From NCBI GenBank assembly GCA_032164245.1, contig JAVMKO010000010.1:25122189-25186188 (forward strand): a stretch of 64,000 nt of DNA, written 5' to 3'. The notes under the pieces were generated by a model. The model did no database searches and was not told where the DNA came from. It saw nothing but the letters and a program-made list of their open reading frames with translations. The DNA is from Sternotherus odoratus. Taxonomy: Eukaryota > Chordata > Testudines > Kinosternidae. Below, piece by piece: positions 35,301 to 46,847 of this stretch; positions within the stretch are counted from its first letter, which is position 1; every line of letters starts with the position of its first letter. A program made the position numbers and the translations under genes.

Positions 35301-36179
35301 TAAATTTGATAGTCTGATGAACCACAAGGACATCCAGAAAATTTGTATTTGGTATATTACTTTTCTGAGAAATGGTTCCTTAAACACTGACATGTACTGG
35401 AGGAACCTTAAGAAAATTACCACAGTATTTCAGTTGTCAGCTTTGAGGGATACTTCCAGTGCTATTGCTTAAGCATTAGATCAACACTGAAAGCAGGCTT
35501 GACATAGTGCTGTCTGATAGTTGAAGTGGAGAGGTATTTGCTGTGTATAAGTATAGGGCTACATAGGAGCACTATGGAAAACATTTATGATTGAAATGCT
35601 TATGAACAACATTCAAAAAGCCTTGTTGGCTTCCCTACAAGCTTTCATCAGCACATATCAACCCCTTAATACAGTTTATTAGTCAACATCACACTCGGCC
35701 GGTTACGGTAGTGAGATAAAAGGACTTGCTTGTAGTCCTTAATTGGACAAATATTAAAAATGGGCCACTTAGAACATGTTGTCCTAAAAGATTTATTTAC
35801 TTAAGTCAGGCACTATGCATTGAGCATCCACAGTAAGGCCAGGGAGAGGAGTACTCATTTTCTTTTGAATGTGTCTTCTTTCTAATCTGCTATAGTATTT
35901 CATTCCAAAACAAAGAGCAAAAATCTTGTTCAATATCAACACCACCGACTTCTAGGCACTATATGTATTAAAGCTTAAACTGCATGTTGCCATTCTGAAA
36001 ATACAATTGTAAAGTTTTTGTAAGTAATTAAATACTGTATTAAGTAACACTTCTTACAATACACTATTGTATATGTGATATATGATTCAATTTGCAGAGT
36101 TATATGGAATTTTTGCACTTCATATGAGGAATCAACACAATCTGGAGGTATTGGCTAGGAGTAAGAGAGGCATTTTGTT
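32305..36179. other. no gene recognised; old sauropsid repeat scraps
   Basis: AT-rich DNA. Phrases such as 'ctggatttacaccagtgtag' (32947-32966) and 'ttgatcctacaagttac' (35043-35060) resemble old amniote interspersed repeats. The segment around 34340-34440 has 'tgtgcttagtcctaatggga' with 'ggcacatgcttcagtgct', as in a palindromic sauropsid repeat. None is complete. The 152-codon minus frame 33483-33941 shows no domain. Confidence 0.4.
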
Positions 36180-36330
36180 TTACGTTGGATTAAACCCTGA
36201 CTTGGTATGTAGCTGTGGGTAAATTACTATATCCTTACATCTTATTTTCTTCATCTCTAACATGGGGAGAGTATCTACCCAAGCTTGGAAAAGAATTTTG
36301 AGATGCTTTGATAAAATGGTAAAATGAGTA
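36180..36330 (+). repeat. MIR-type SINE fragment
   Basis: Matches the MIR core order: ACTTGGTATGTAGCTGTGGG, 'taaattactatatcc', 'ttcttcatctctaacatggg' and 'gagatgctttgataaaatgg'. Old and diverged, plus orientation. Confidence 0.65.
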
Positions 36331-36580
36331 ACTTTCATTTAACTGGACTTATGTTCAACAACGCATACATTTAAAGGGGCTCCTGTACATACTAGCGAGG
36401 CCAGAATAAGAATCTTAATTATGTTAAAAGGTCTGATTCAATTAAAAAATATTTATGAAATACTGATCCTAAATAGAAAAATAATTATCACAAGAATTTA
36501 TTAACATTTTGATACATTGAATAAGTTGTTATTTATTAACATTAAAAAATTCCTCAGTATGGCTTTGGTTTAGTCTAATA

Positions 36581-36800
36581 CAATGGTTGTTAATCAGGGA
36601 TCTGGGGCTGCATGGGGGACCGTGAGCAGGTTTCAGGGGGTCCACCAAGCAGGGCTGGCATTAGACTTGCTGAGGCCTAGGGCAGAAAACTAAAGTTCCA
36701 CCACCTGGGGCTGAAGCCCGGGGCTCCAAGATCTGTCACCTGGGGTTAAAGTCAAAGCCTGAGCAACTTAGCTTTTCAGCCCCTCCCCCCCCCCCCATGC
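36581..36800 (+). repeat. hAT-like repeat fragment
   Basis: Begins CAATGGTTGTTAATCAGGGA, similar to the end at 22917, and continues through GGGGTCCACCAAGCAGGGC and CTGGGGCTGAAGCCCGGGGC to a C run (36781-36796). The right terminus is absent, so it is truncated. It lies 66 bp before the second Helitron. Confidence 0.55.
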
Positions 36801-37099
36801 TGTTTTATGCTTTTATTTTCTTCATGCACTTTTATAAGCCAGTTCTATACTGTCTGTATCTGATATCTATCTATATAAAAGTCAAATGGTGTATGTGTGT
36901 ATGTATGTTCACTTACTCCTTCCACACCGTTTGAGCTAGAGACTTGAAATTTGGTACAGTTAGAGGTCTTAGGGTCCTAATTGGGGTAAGAGTTGAAAAT
37001 TTTTCAAATCTCACCTCTGACGCCCCCCAGGGGTGAAATTATTTAAAGCCCATTCACATCAGCTGGGCAGCAGGTTAACACCTGCTGTTCTCTGTGACA

Positions 37100-37262
37100 T
37101 AGTTATGACGTCATAATACCCCCATCCAACGGACCCTGCACTCGCTCAGCTCTCTGCCCCCTCCCCCCTCCAACGGACCCCGCACTCGCTCAGCTCTCTG
37201 CCCCCTCCCCCTCCAACGGACCCCGCACTCGCTCAGCTCTCTGCCCCCTCCCCACCTCCGAT
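37100..37262 (+). repeat. tandem ~38-42 bp units in Helitron
   Basis: Three to four copies of the CAACGGACCCCGCACTCGCT / CAGCTCTCTGCCCCCTCCCC unit in a row. The same unit occurs in Helitron copy 1 and once or twice beyond the minisatellite (37790-37860). Confidence 0.85.
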
Positions 37263-37263
37263 G

Positions 37264-37795
37264 GACCCGAGTTGGGTTTGGTCGGAGGGTAAGTGAGGTG
37301 GGGGTGTCGGGTTTGGTCGGGGGGTGAGGTGGGGGTGTCGGGTTTGGTCGAAGAGTAAGTGAGCTGGGGGTGTTGGGTTTAGTCTGGGGGGGTGGGAAGG
37401 TGTCGGGGTGGGTGAGGGGTGGGGTGTTGGGGTTGGTCAGGGGGTGTTGGGTTTGGTGAGGGGGTAAGGTGGGGGTGTTGGATTTGGTTGGGGGGGTGAG
37501 GAGGGGGATCGGGATTGGTCGAGGGGTAAGTGAGGTGTGGGTGTTGGGTCTGTTTGTGGTGGTAGGTAGGGGTGTCAGGTTTGGTTGGGGGGGAAAGTGA
37601 GGTGGGTGTGTCAGGTTTTGTCTACGGGGGTGTGGGTGTTGGTCAGGGGTTGTTGGGGTTGGTAGGGGGTGACGTGGAGGTGTTGGGTTTGGGTGGAGGG
37701 GTGAAAATGTGAGTCGGGGTTGGTCGAGGGGTAAGTGAGGTGGGGGTGTCGGGTTTGGTCGGGGGGGGTGAGGTGGGGGTGTCAGGTTTGCTCTC
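37264..37795 (+). repeat. GT/G-rich minisatellite inside the Helitron
   Basis: Degenerate repeats of about 28-32 bp built on GGTGGGGGTGTCGGGTTTGG and TCGGGGGGTAAGTGAGG. Dense runs of three or more guanines on plus could fold into G-quadruplexes. No such block exists in the other two Helitron copies. It resembles CRISPR or VNTR only in being tandem, since unit length and spacing drift. Confidence 0.85.
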
Positions 37796-38339
37796 TGCCC
37801 CCTCCCCCTTCCAACGGACCCCGCACCCGCTCAGCTCTCTGCCCCCTCCCCACCTCCAACGGACCCGAGCAACGCCGGGTATTTTCGCTAGTAGTTAATA
37901 ATACCGTGGTTGGCTCACAACTGAGCTCCTATGCAGAGAATTCATAGCTCTTTTATACCGGGGTAGCCTGGATTATGAAAATAGATAGAGTATTAAACTA
38001 GAACATGTTTTCTGACAACCTTTTTTTTTGTATGGTGGGGGTGCATTATTGTGGCACCAAGGACAATATCAGTGGAAATGTTAGTGTATACATGTTGTAC
38101 AGTTCTGCATTATGTATAGAGTTTGTACTATGGAACATACCTGAAGGCATATGTCCCACATCTGTAGGATATTTATACTTGGAAAAGTATGCATGACTGA
38201 TGGGTTTTTTTTCAAAATTAAGAAAATGGCATCAGCTACTTAGAAGCCACCTCCAGAGATAAATGTCTTCTTACACTTCTCATTGATATTGTTTAAACAC
38301 TGACAGTTTGTCCACTGCTTACACAAAACCAGATGAAGA

Positions 38340-38485
38340 TGGGACATGTCTCTGCTTCCAGGAGCCAAGTAGAGCATGCGCAGAGTGGGGCAAGCCCTAA
38401 GCTCGCTCCCTAGCTGGAGCTTGAGGGTCAGATAAAAAGGTCTGAGGGCTGAATGCTGGCCCCTGGCTGTAGTTTGCCCATCCCT
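38340..38485. repeat. hAT fragment, right end
   Basis: Same family as 47704-48359. It shares 'ctgcttccaggagccaag' and 'ctccctagctggagctt', 'gggctgaatgctggcccc' and the terminal TTTGCCCATCCCTG, which is the complement of the CAGGGATGGG left end. The left part is missing. Confidence 0.7.
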
Positions 38486-39689
38486 GTCTTATAAGATCTG
38501 CATAAATTAATTCTTATGTAGCACTATTGACTTCAGTAGGACTCCTTGGAGGCATCTGCCTGCATGGAACCAGTCCCAGGATCAAGGCCTAAGAAAAAAG
38601 TATTACATGTGCTGACCTACACGAGAGAGTCAAGGCAAGGAGTGGTTTCTTAACTGTGTTTGAATCAGTGGTTGTTAGTACTTTCAGGGAACACTGTGTC
38701 TGGTACTAACAACCTCAATCCCATGGACAAGTTCACATGCAAGTCTAAATCACTGACTCAAATCTGACCCTGTTATTGATAGTTGTTACACTGTAATTGT
38801 AGTGACCCAAGTTTGGAAGTCTTTTCAGCCACAGAAGACTAAAGTAAACATCACAAAACACATCTCACTTGGGCCATGCTCGCCCAGTTTGCAAGCATTA
38901 AAAACCTCACTTTAAAAAGAGAAAAGATAATAGATTACAATAATTCTGAAATTAATTGTTAGACCCCCCCCCCCAACACAGACACCACTATTCTCTCTCT
39001 GAAAATCAACCTCCAAAATTGCTTACAGTAACGGAGTGGGTTGCTACATTTGTTAGGACCTAATCATGCATTAGAAAAATCTTTTATGCAAAATGTGTGT
39101 CTAACTATTATCTTAGTCAGTAATTTAGTTGAATTGGATAGTGAGAACACTTTGACATTGTTAAGGCTAATGATCCAGTCATTAACAAAGCACATTTGTA
39201 GTCAAATGGATTAGAATAATTGTTTCACTGGATAATGTGAACAATTTATACATTGGCCATAATAACCATTATTACTTGAGTGGTGACTGTCTTTGAATAC
39301 TAATGAATTTGCTATCTATGCTGTAAAGTCATTGACACTGAAATTTTTTTATTGGGTTCATCATATTAAACACAGCTGAATTTAAAACACTATATTCTTC
39401 TTTACCTGGTTGTGAAAGCGGGATCTCTACCAAATCTTTAAAGTGTGATCTTATAACAAAGCCACTGTTACAACAAGATAACTTTGTATCTGTCCCATGA
39501 GTACTGCACTATCAGTGGTTTTGTTTTGAAATTACACATATTATCCTATCAGTTTACATAGTAATTTATCGTTTCATATTTGGAACTAATTCATTCTCAA
39601 CCAAAAGAGCAAGATACAATTTGCATATTGTTCCATCTTGCAATAATATATAGTTTCCATAAATCCTGTGCACTACTTCCTATGTGGTC
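38486..39689. other. no gene recognised; C run
   Basis: AT-rich DNA with a C homopolymer at 38965-38974. No family was recognised. Confidence 0.4.
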
Positions 39690-39756
39690 GGCCTCACCCC
39701 TAGAACTTCCTGGGCTAGATGGACAACTGATCTGACCCAGTATGGTGATTATGTTC
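39690..39756 (+). repeat. CR1 LINE 3' end fragment
   Basis: CTTCCTGGGCTAGATGGACA followed by 'actgatctgacccagtatgg' is the standard 3' untranslated end of sauropsid CR1 LINEs. Heavily 5' truncated, as is usual for CR1. Confidence 0.8.
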
Positions 39757-39822
39757 CTACAGAGCATGTGAACCAGTCGTTAAATAGGGCTGTGGGAAAC
39801 AGGATACCTCCATATGCTAATC

Positions 39823-39976
39823 CAGGGATCCGGCAACCTTTGGCCCGCAGCCCACCAGGGTAAGCTCCCTGGCATCCCGGGCCAGTTTGTTTACCTGCAT
39901 TTCCGCAGGTTTGGCTGATCGCAACTCCCACCGTCTGCGGTTCACCGCTCAAGGCCAATGGGGACTGTGAGAAGCC
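39823..39976 (+). repeat. hAT fragment, left end
   Basis: Starts CAGGGATCCGGCAACCTTTG and runs through TTTGTTTACCTGCATTTCCG, 'ggtttggctgatcgc' and CAAGGCCAATGGGGACTG, matching the left half of a hAT family common in turtles (recalled). The right terminus is missing. The short minus frame 39749-39958 is a shadow. Confidence 0.6.
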
Positions 39977-41651
39977 AGGGGTGGAAGTGGAAGAAATGAG
40001 AATTATGCCCCTCCTGCAACAAGGAAATGTTGATAGGGGAGCCTGGGCCCTCCTATTCTACCAGGTTCAGACCTAGGGCCCTATGAGAGCCAATTTTGCC
40101 ATGCATTCTGAAATTCTCTCAGAACTTCCTCCCTCAGTCACTTCCTACCATCCATCTGTACCCCGCTCACTCCATGTCTCCAAAATCCAGTAAGGGATAG
40201 CAAAAGAAAAAATGATGCAACTAAACCTTTAGCTCCAACCGGGTTCAGCAGGTAGTCTTCCTAATGGGGAGGCTTGTTCAGGAGACCTCAGGGTAGGTCT
40301 GTTTTCCTCCCCCCGCTTCTGAGTTGAGTTGTTCCCTTTTATGCCTTCTGTCCAGTGGGAGAAGGCTCTGCTGGTGCTTCGCTACCTGGTCTCAGTATTG
40401 TCCTTTAACCTCTTCAGGCCCACTGTGAAGTTAGTACAACCCATTATACAACTGAAGTACACACAGCATTACTGCAATGCACCCTTCCCTAGAGTGGAGA
40501 ACAATGATGAAATGGTAAACAGCACAAAAGTGGAGAAGGATGAATTTTGCAAAACCAAGACCTATCAGTAAGTTTTGAGCATCAGAAATCCCACAGATAG
40601 GTGCATTAGAATTTCAGAGAGAGTGCTGCAAAAGTAAAACCTCCTCTGGCTTTTATTTGATTTGTAAAGTAGTGCTTGACTTTTTTTAGTGTGTTGGATT
40701 TACTGGAGTCAATGCCTGCCCAGAAGGTAGCAGGCCGCTGATGATTTGATTGTGACCAACTAAATTATATTTGCCAGGGGAAAAGCACACAGGAATTGTT
40801 CTGGGCCATGATGTCTGAGTTGATGACAGCTCTGGGTGACTGCTGAAGCCCCAAAGAGAACAAGAATGGAAGCTGAGATTCTGCAACTGTGGATATAGTT
40901 AGAGAAGCCATAAAAGTTTCTATCATGATCTTGTCCTTTCTAAGAGCATCTTTTCTTGAAAAGGCCTGTTTGATAGTACACATCCTCATATAGTCTATAT
41001 CATTACATCTGAGCTGGAAGGAGGTTGGAAAAGGTTCACGGAAGATCTTCTGCTCAAAAAGACACAGTAGCTTAGGAAAAATAGTGTTGTTTTTTTCTAA
41101 TAAAATCCCTCGTTTAGTATTAGAAGGAAAGCAACTGACCTTTTACCACTATTACATGATGGACTGGTTGCCACAAGTTTGAACTTATTAGAATTCAAAT
41201 ATAAATCTTGAACTTAATTTCATTTCAGCAGAGTAAAGTCTTAGTAATTTTCACTTAGGCTAGCACACAAGAGGGTAAATGTAAGAACAGTGTAATAGAG
41301 CAGAGGAACCCGAAGAAAAATGAAGTCAGGGTCTTGCTGGCACAGTTTACCCAAATCCTCTTCAAATGCCCGTGTGCTAGTTTTTCATAATGCACAGGAT
41401 TTTTCAAAGGATTTAGTTACATGAGTAAACTTCCAAACAGTCTGAGTTGGTACAAAGTATACTTGAGAATGTTCATTCTCAAAATGTTCATGAAGGGGTT
41501 CCTGTCTGTGTCTATCAATTTAAAAGTAATGTTTTTTTGACTGTCTGAAGTAATTAGTGTTGTGGGTGATTTGATATAGTTTATTCCAATCAGAGTGTAA
41601 CAGATCAGTCAGTACAATATTTTTTTAAATCTCTGGAGAACTGGATGCAAA
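39977..41651. other. no gene recognised
   Basis: AT-rich DNA. The frames at 40329-40571 and 40765-40989 have no domain that I recognise. Confidence 0.4.
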
Positions 41652-42173
41652 GGAGATTCTAACAACATTTGTGTTGAATTTGCAAATGAATTGCACAAAT
41701 CAGATATTAGGAATGGCAATATACAAAAACCTGTAGGGGAGCACTTCAACCTGCCTGGACACACAATTACAGATTTAAAAGTCACCATACTGCAGCAAAA
41801 AACCTTCAAGTCCAGACTGCAAAGGGAAACTGCAGAGCTGCAATTCATTTGCAAATTCAACACAAACAATCTCGGATTGAACAAAAACCTACAATGGCTT
41901 GCTCATTACAGAACTAGTTTCTCCTCTCTCCATGTCCACACCCCCCCATTCAAATGCTAGAAGAATAACCCACCCTCCCTGATCGGAGATAACAAGCTGG
42001 TTCAGCCTAATTGGACTAACCTTTTTACCTCCCACCTGGTTCCTGCGTACTTTTCTGTACCTGCCTCTGGACACTTCCACTGCTTGCATCCGACAAAGTG
42101 GGTATTAGCCCACGAAAGCTCATGCTTCAAAACTTTATAGTTAGTCTTTAAGGTGCCACAGGACTTTGTTACC
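41652..42173 (+). mobile_element. Penelope-like element, truncated 3' part with inverted 5' end
   Basis: Contains a protein remnant (41691-41960), a non-coding stretch, and then the tail from GCATCCGACAAAGTGGG (42088) to TGCCACAGGACTTTGTTACC (42173). The tail is the one found alone at 6331, 14575, 42521 and 58905. The left edge carries a reverse-complement copy of an internal stretch: 41668-41695 and 41839-41866 are 28-nt perfect inverted repeats, indicating a 5' inversion during insertion. A matching target duplication was not identified. Confidence 0.65.
41691..41960 (+). pseudogene. Penelope-like protein C-terminal remnant (after GIY-YIG region)
   Basis: The frame includes KPVGEHFNLPGHTITDLKVT, then QRETAELQFICKFNT and NLGLNKN. 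The pattern 'VxEHFNxPGH...DLxVTxL...R...E...IxxFxT...GLN' is the region following the GIY-YIG endonuclease motif at the C terminus of Penelope-like retroelement polyproteins. The endonuclease core itself and the reverse transcriptase are absent, so this is a 5'-truncated copy. The first ~10 codons come from inverted sequence. Domain identity rests on recalled motifs. Confidence 0.6.
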
Positions 42174-42179
42174 TGATCT

Positions 42180-42400
42180 AGTCTAATGGATACAGTACTG
42201 AAATGAAAGTCAGACTGTGGGCAAGTCAGTGTAATTTCTCTGTGTCTCTTCTCTTCCCTTTCCCCACCTTCTTTGCCTTGACTATTTAGACTGGGGACAG
42301 GGATAATCTCATTAAGTATTTGTACTAGTATTTACCACACTGGGTCTCCAATGTAGATTGGGATCTCAGTGCTAATGTAATAAAAATAAAAAGAAAGCAG
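42180..42400 (+). repeat. SINE remnant with reptilian 3' tail
   Basis: TAGTCTAATGGATACAGTAC and 'gtgggcaagtcagtgtaa' match a tRNA-type SINE head. The end has 'tttagactggggacaggg', GTATTTGTACTAGTATTTAC and 'ggatctcagtgctaatgtaa' followed by 'taaaaataaa', as in the common 3' tail of turtle SINEs (recalled). Confidence 0.55.
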
Positions 42401-42520
42401 AAGCAAAACAGAATAGAACACAAGCTTTATCTCCAGGGGAGACTACAGTGTTGCATTTCTTCCACCCTGTGGTGCTATATAATGCTGTAAATGTGCAGAA
42501 CTTCTAGATTCACTTACGGG

Positions 42521-42605
42521 ACAAAGAGTCCTGTGGCACCTTAAAGACTACCTAAAGTATTGAAGCATAAGCTTTCGTGGGCTAATACCCACTTCATCGG
42601 ATGCA
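42521..42605 (-). mobile_element. Penelope-like 3' tail, short copy
   Basis: ACAAAGAGTCCTGTGGCACC through GAAGCATAAGCTTTCGTGGG to 'acttcatcggatgca'. It lacks the 'aatcagagaggtagcc' end seen at 14575, and no target duplication was found. It lies 348 bp from the longer copy, in the opposite orientation. Confidence 0.7.
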
Positions 42606-45600
42606 AGACAGAGATTGGTTGATTTTTCAGAACAGGAAACTAAAGGTTCCCCCTCCCCAACACATACTGTTTTTCCACAACTGTTCCCCTAAAGAATCGC
42701 TTCTGAAGTATTCATTTCTGTGATGAAACATCTAATCCTCCTTCCCTGGGTAGAACAAGTTAACATAAGAATCCACCCTAGCCTTTTATTTTCTATAATA
42801 GGGCCTCTGCCTCCAACTTGTTCTTCGTATCTTGGACCAAACTCTCAGTTACAGCAATACAACTTCAAACATGTGCAGGTGCATCAGTGTAACCAAGAGG
42901 CAAGTTAGCCACTTTTCTCTTTATTGATGCCAGCAGATGAAGTGCTTATTGCTGCAGGGTCAGACTGTGCAATGGCATCTATGTGGTAAACTGTAAAAAT
43001 GGCCTTAAGGAAGAAGTATTTTGTTTTTAAATCTATATTTAAGAAATCTGATGTTAGGAATTACATTGCAATGCTAAATGGAAAGAAGTGTAATCCTAGT
43101 TATACCCAAGATGACCTCGTTAATTTTACTCTTTCTTGGGGAAAGAAATATAGTGCCTTATAGGAATTTCTCATTAATTCCTCTATTTCTATGGGGCAGC
43201 AAAACAATCTTCATAACAATTAGTGTTGGCATGTGAGACAACCCTATTTTAACAAAATTGCAGAAGTAATGAATTCTCTGTTAGAGCAATTGCGTTGTTG
43301 ACACTCCTCTGTATTTAATTTTTTTGTCACTATTGCTTCTACTACAGACTCTAAGAGTTTTTCCTAGTTCTGCCATTAAATTTAAGTCCTCGCCTTGCAT
43401 TTGTTTATATATATGTTGACATATTTTCTTGTACCAATTGTTTTAAAGTGCAGTGGCTATGAGGCCCCTGAGCCAGGCCACTGTTAGTCCAGCTCCAATT
43501 AAGAGGTATCAGTTGGGGCTGGCTGGGTAGGCCATGCCTAATTGATTGAAGTTGTATAGGAAACTACTGAGTCCAGAGAACTTTTTCTCTTAGTCCATAT
43601 GCCTAATAATTTTGTAAATGCATAACTGAAGCTTTTGCCATCTCCCTGGAGAAAGGCTACTTTTTCCAAAATTGCAGGTTGTCTTCCTGCACCCTGCAGT
43701 GAGATTTCCATTCCAAATCTGTTTGTTTAACAGACAATTTTATTTGTGACAATTTTAAAAAGAAATGCCAGCCTCAATCCAAGACACCACAGAGTTATGG
43801 TCTAAAATTACCAGAAAACCAAGACTCGCCTTAAAAATAGTTTGACCTTACCCGAACAAATGGACTTTAAAATCCCCAAAACAATGCTTTTACTGTTCAA
43901 GATATTTTGTTGCTAGGCAATGTATGGGTAATCCTTGAGTAGATCATTCCTAATTGCAGACTAAACAGGAAAACATGCATGGGGGCATACAGCATGTTTT
44001 TAGTGCTTCATCCTCCTGCCCTCTATGTATTCATGTACCAATAACCATTCAAGATTCCTATAAGTCAGTTGTTATGGATGAGTGTGTGCAGATAAGATTG
44101 GCATTCTGGAAGTACTTACACACATTTAGGGTATAATGGTGCCCCTTCTTGCTCACTTCTATAGTGAAATGCAGAATTTGGCTCTCAACAAGCTTTTATA
44201 TATAATACCAAGACAGCTCTGTCATATTGGGGCTGCCCTTTAACTCAAAATTATATCTTCCATTGCTAAGCTGTTTAAGATGTGTATACAATCCACTAGA
44301 ATCCTGTTTATCTCAAAGAAAAAGAATTTATTTAAATTGAGTCAAGTAGGAGGTTTTCATAAGGCTAATGCATTTCAGGAGAAATAACTTCTACTCAGAC
44401 ATTTTCTTTTGAACAGGATTATGTTATACTTAGGAGACCCCTTTCATTATAGTCAATATGGGGGAAGTAAACTTTTTCTTGCAATGCCTGGAAAAGAACT
44501 GAATAAAGTCGGATGTTGGAGCCTAAAAATAACTTCTTGACTTGAGAGGAAAAAAATGGGAAAAGTAATGGTTAAGAAAGCTCTGACTTGGTTCAGTCAC
44601 GCTTACTTTGCAAGACCAGAAAGGAGTGCTGCATAGGGTACTATGACTGATGTCTTTATCATTTGCTCCATATTGCTCTGACAATGCACCTCAGTTCTCC
44701 TCTTTAACTCTTGTTCTATTTGAGTGAGTTTATGGAGTAGCTACTGTATAATATGATTTTATGCTGAGTTCAGATATTTTTGAAGTTATACATTTCCAAT
44801 TGCCATTAAAACAGGCACAATGTTGTGATAAAATAAAATGGAAGTCATCTGGAAAGAAGATTAGAGCAGTACCTGAACTATGCATATTGAAAGTCTATGG
44901 TCCAAAGCAGGGTTCCTCACTGATTGTATCAGTTAGCCTATACTGCCTTATGTAAGTACAAATTGTAAAGCAGAATTAGCCTCTCTTACTAATAATTTGT
45001 GGCACTGTATCTCATACTATTGCATGCCTGCTGAAACAAGTATAAAGGTTTCTGCCCCTGAAACTAGCTCTTCATTGCTATCAGCCAAAGTTTTGCCAAA
45101 GCAGTTAAGATTATTTCTTGGCTGACAACATGCAAGGAAAGATAGAGAAGCTGCTTTGTTGGCTTCTCACGTTTGGTTTTCTTCCTAACTTGCAACTTGA
45201 AACTCCTCATCTGCTAGGATAAGCAGCCATTCTAGGCAAGAACACATCACGTTCATCTGATATTAAGCATCTGTAGCATCCATATTCTGTTATCATGAGG
45301 TTTTTGTGAAGGTAAGAAGGAATTTGAACTGATTTCAAGTTACAAAGGCAGGTCTAGTTAAGGTAATGTATGGCATATCCCAGATCTTGAAAGAATGTCA
45401 AATAAGAAATTTCAAAAACACAAGGCAGATTCAAGCAAGTTCTCATTTTGCCTGGGCTATAATAATGGCTTACCCCAGAGTACTGCTTGCTGATTATAAA
45501 CAGGCAATGGCTATTTTTAGAGAGAGATTTCTTCTAATTGCAACACTTTTTTTTCTTACAAGAATAAAAATATTGGGTAGAGCCTCTACTGCTGACAAGA

Positions 45601-46706
45601 TATGCTCAGTGCAATGGGGAAGGAATGGCTAGTGTCTCTAATTCAGACTCTGTGGGCTAGTCAGGTTCCTGCCATAAAGATAAAACAACCTTATACCTGG
45701 CTGGCTCCAAGAGACCTCTTGTCACCAGGAGATCACATTGCCGCTGTTTTTTGAGAACAGGGTGAAATTAAGATCCAGATTTCAAAGAAGCATACACCAA
45801 AATTAGTTGATTTATATTTCCAGTTTAGGCCCATCGCTACTTAATTTACTGATTTTTCTTCATATGACGATCTAGAGCTTTATCTTGTTTGTGGTATATT
45901 TCTCTGGGAATAGATTATCAAATCTTCATGTGTGCTATTAGTGGTTATTATTTCCGTGGTTTTGATTATGCTTAAAACTTTTGTGCTTGGTACACACTCA
46001 GATTCCCCAGCATCTTCAATCCCATAGAGAAAGTAGCAATGGGAACAAATGCTGTTCTTCTAACTTGGAGTTACTATATAGCAACAGTTGATATTCATGA
46101 GAAGTAGTTATTTTTCATTGTGTAGTATGACTATGTTAATTCCCCACTTAGCTGATGGGATTTAGAATCACAGCAAAGCCAGTAAGTACACACCCATAAT
46201 TATTACGGTATCAAGACAATGTTAGAAGTATGCCAAAGCAATTCTTAGCCCTTCACAGGCAATTCAGTACAGTGTAGTGTCAAAAAAGTATAGCAGGTAA
46301 CGATTTCTCCAACAGTGACTGGATCTAAAAATTGAATGACTGTCTAGACTGAAGCTCAATAATCTGACAAAATAAAGCAGTTCCAGGTCTGCAGGTAGTT
46401 TGTGTCTCCTCGCATGGTACTAGCTTTATTTCTTATATCTGTCTGTCAAATTGCTTTACAGGATTGTTAAAAACCACTTTCTTTCTGTTAAATGGTAAGC
46501 CATTGCTTTAGGTGCCACAGGAATGTTGTGGATTGCAAATGGGAGGAGAGATGGGCTAGGCAATCACAAGTGGGTTGGTGATATGTCTATGAGCCACTCA
46601 GCCTATTAAAATGTAGGTATCATGAAAAAAGCTTGAAAACTTCTGGAATAAAAATCAGTCAACACTTCTCTCGGGCATGCTAACAGTAAGTTTTTGAAAG
46701 TTATCA
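42606..46706. other. no gene recognised; possible LTR scrap
   Basis: About 4 kb of AT-rich DNA. Around 43440-43600, GAGGCCCCTGAGCCAGGCCA with 'ccaattaagaggtatcag' and 'ggctggctgggtaggcc' recalls LTR-like sequence of the 23.6-kb type, but too little remains for a firm call. No gene was recognised. Confidence 0.4.
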
Positions 46707-46708
46707 TA

Positions 46709-46845
46709 CCCTGTTTCCCCGAAAGTAAGACATCCCCCGAAAATAAGACGTACTTCCAGTTTTGCCTCTCACTGTAATATAATGTAATGTAATTTTGGGA
46801 GCAAAAATTAATATAAGACACTGTCTTATTTTCGGGGAAACACGG
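46709..46845. mobile_element. Tc1/mariner-like MITE
   Basis: A 137-bp element with ends CCCTGTTTCCCCGAAAGTAA and the complement CCGTGTTTCCCCGAAAATAA, about 21 of 25 terminal positions matching. TA lies on each side (46707-46708 and 46846-46847), the mariner target duplication. 'cccgaaaataagac' is repeated internally. The sequence matches a family widespread in vertebrates, from memory. Confidence 0.75.
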
Positions 46846-46847
46846 TA

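Larger units (their letters stand above)
36866..37891 (+). mobile_element. non-autonomous Helitron, copy 2, with internal minisatellite
   Basis: Begins TCTATCTATATAAAAG after an A (36865) and ends TTTTCGCTAG before a T (37892), with the terminal hairpin ACCCGAGCAACGCCGGGT. The head and the CCGCACTCGCTCAGCTCTC units match copies 1 and 3. Unlike them it carries about 530 bp of GT-rich tandem sequence in the middle (37264-37795), making it 1026 bp long. No Rep/helicase frame. Confidence 0.85.

Noticed and set aside
37264..37860. Regular spacing suggestive of a CRISPR array
   Set aside because: Units drift in length and sequence with no constant repeat/unique spacer pattern. It is a minisatellite within a eukaryotic Helitron.
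41889..42089. 66-codon minus frame overlapping the Penelope-like region
   Set aside because: It is antisense to the non-coding part between the protein remnant and tail, with no domain.
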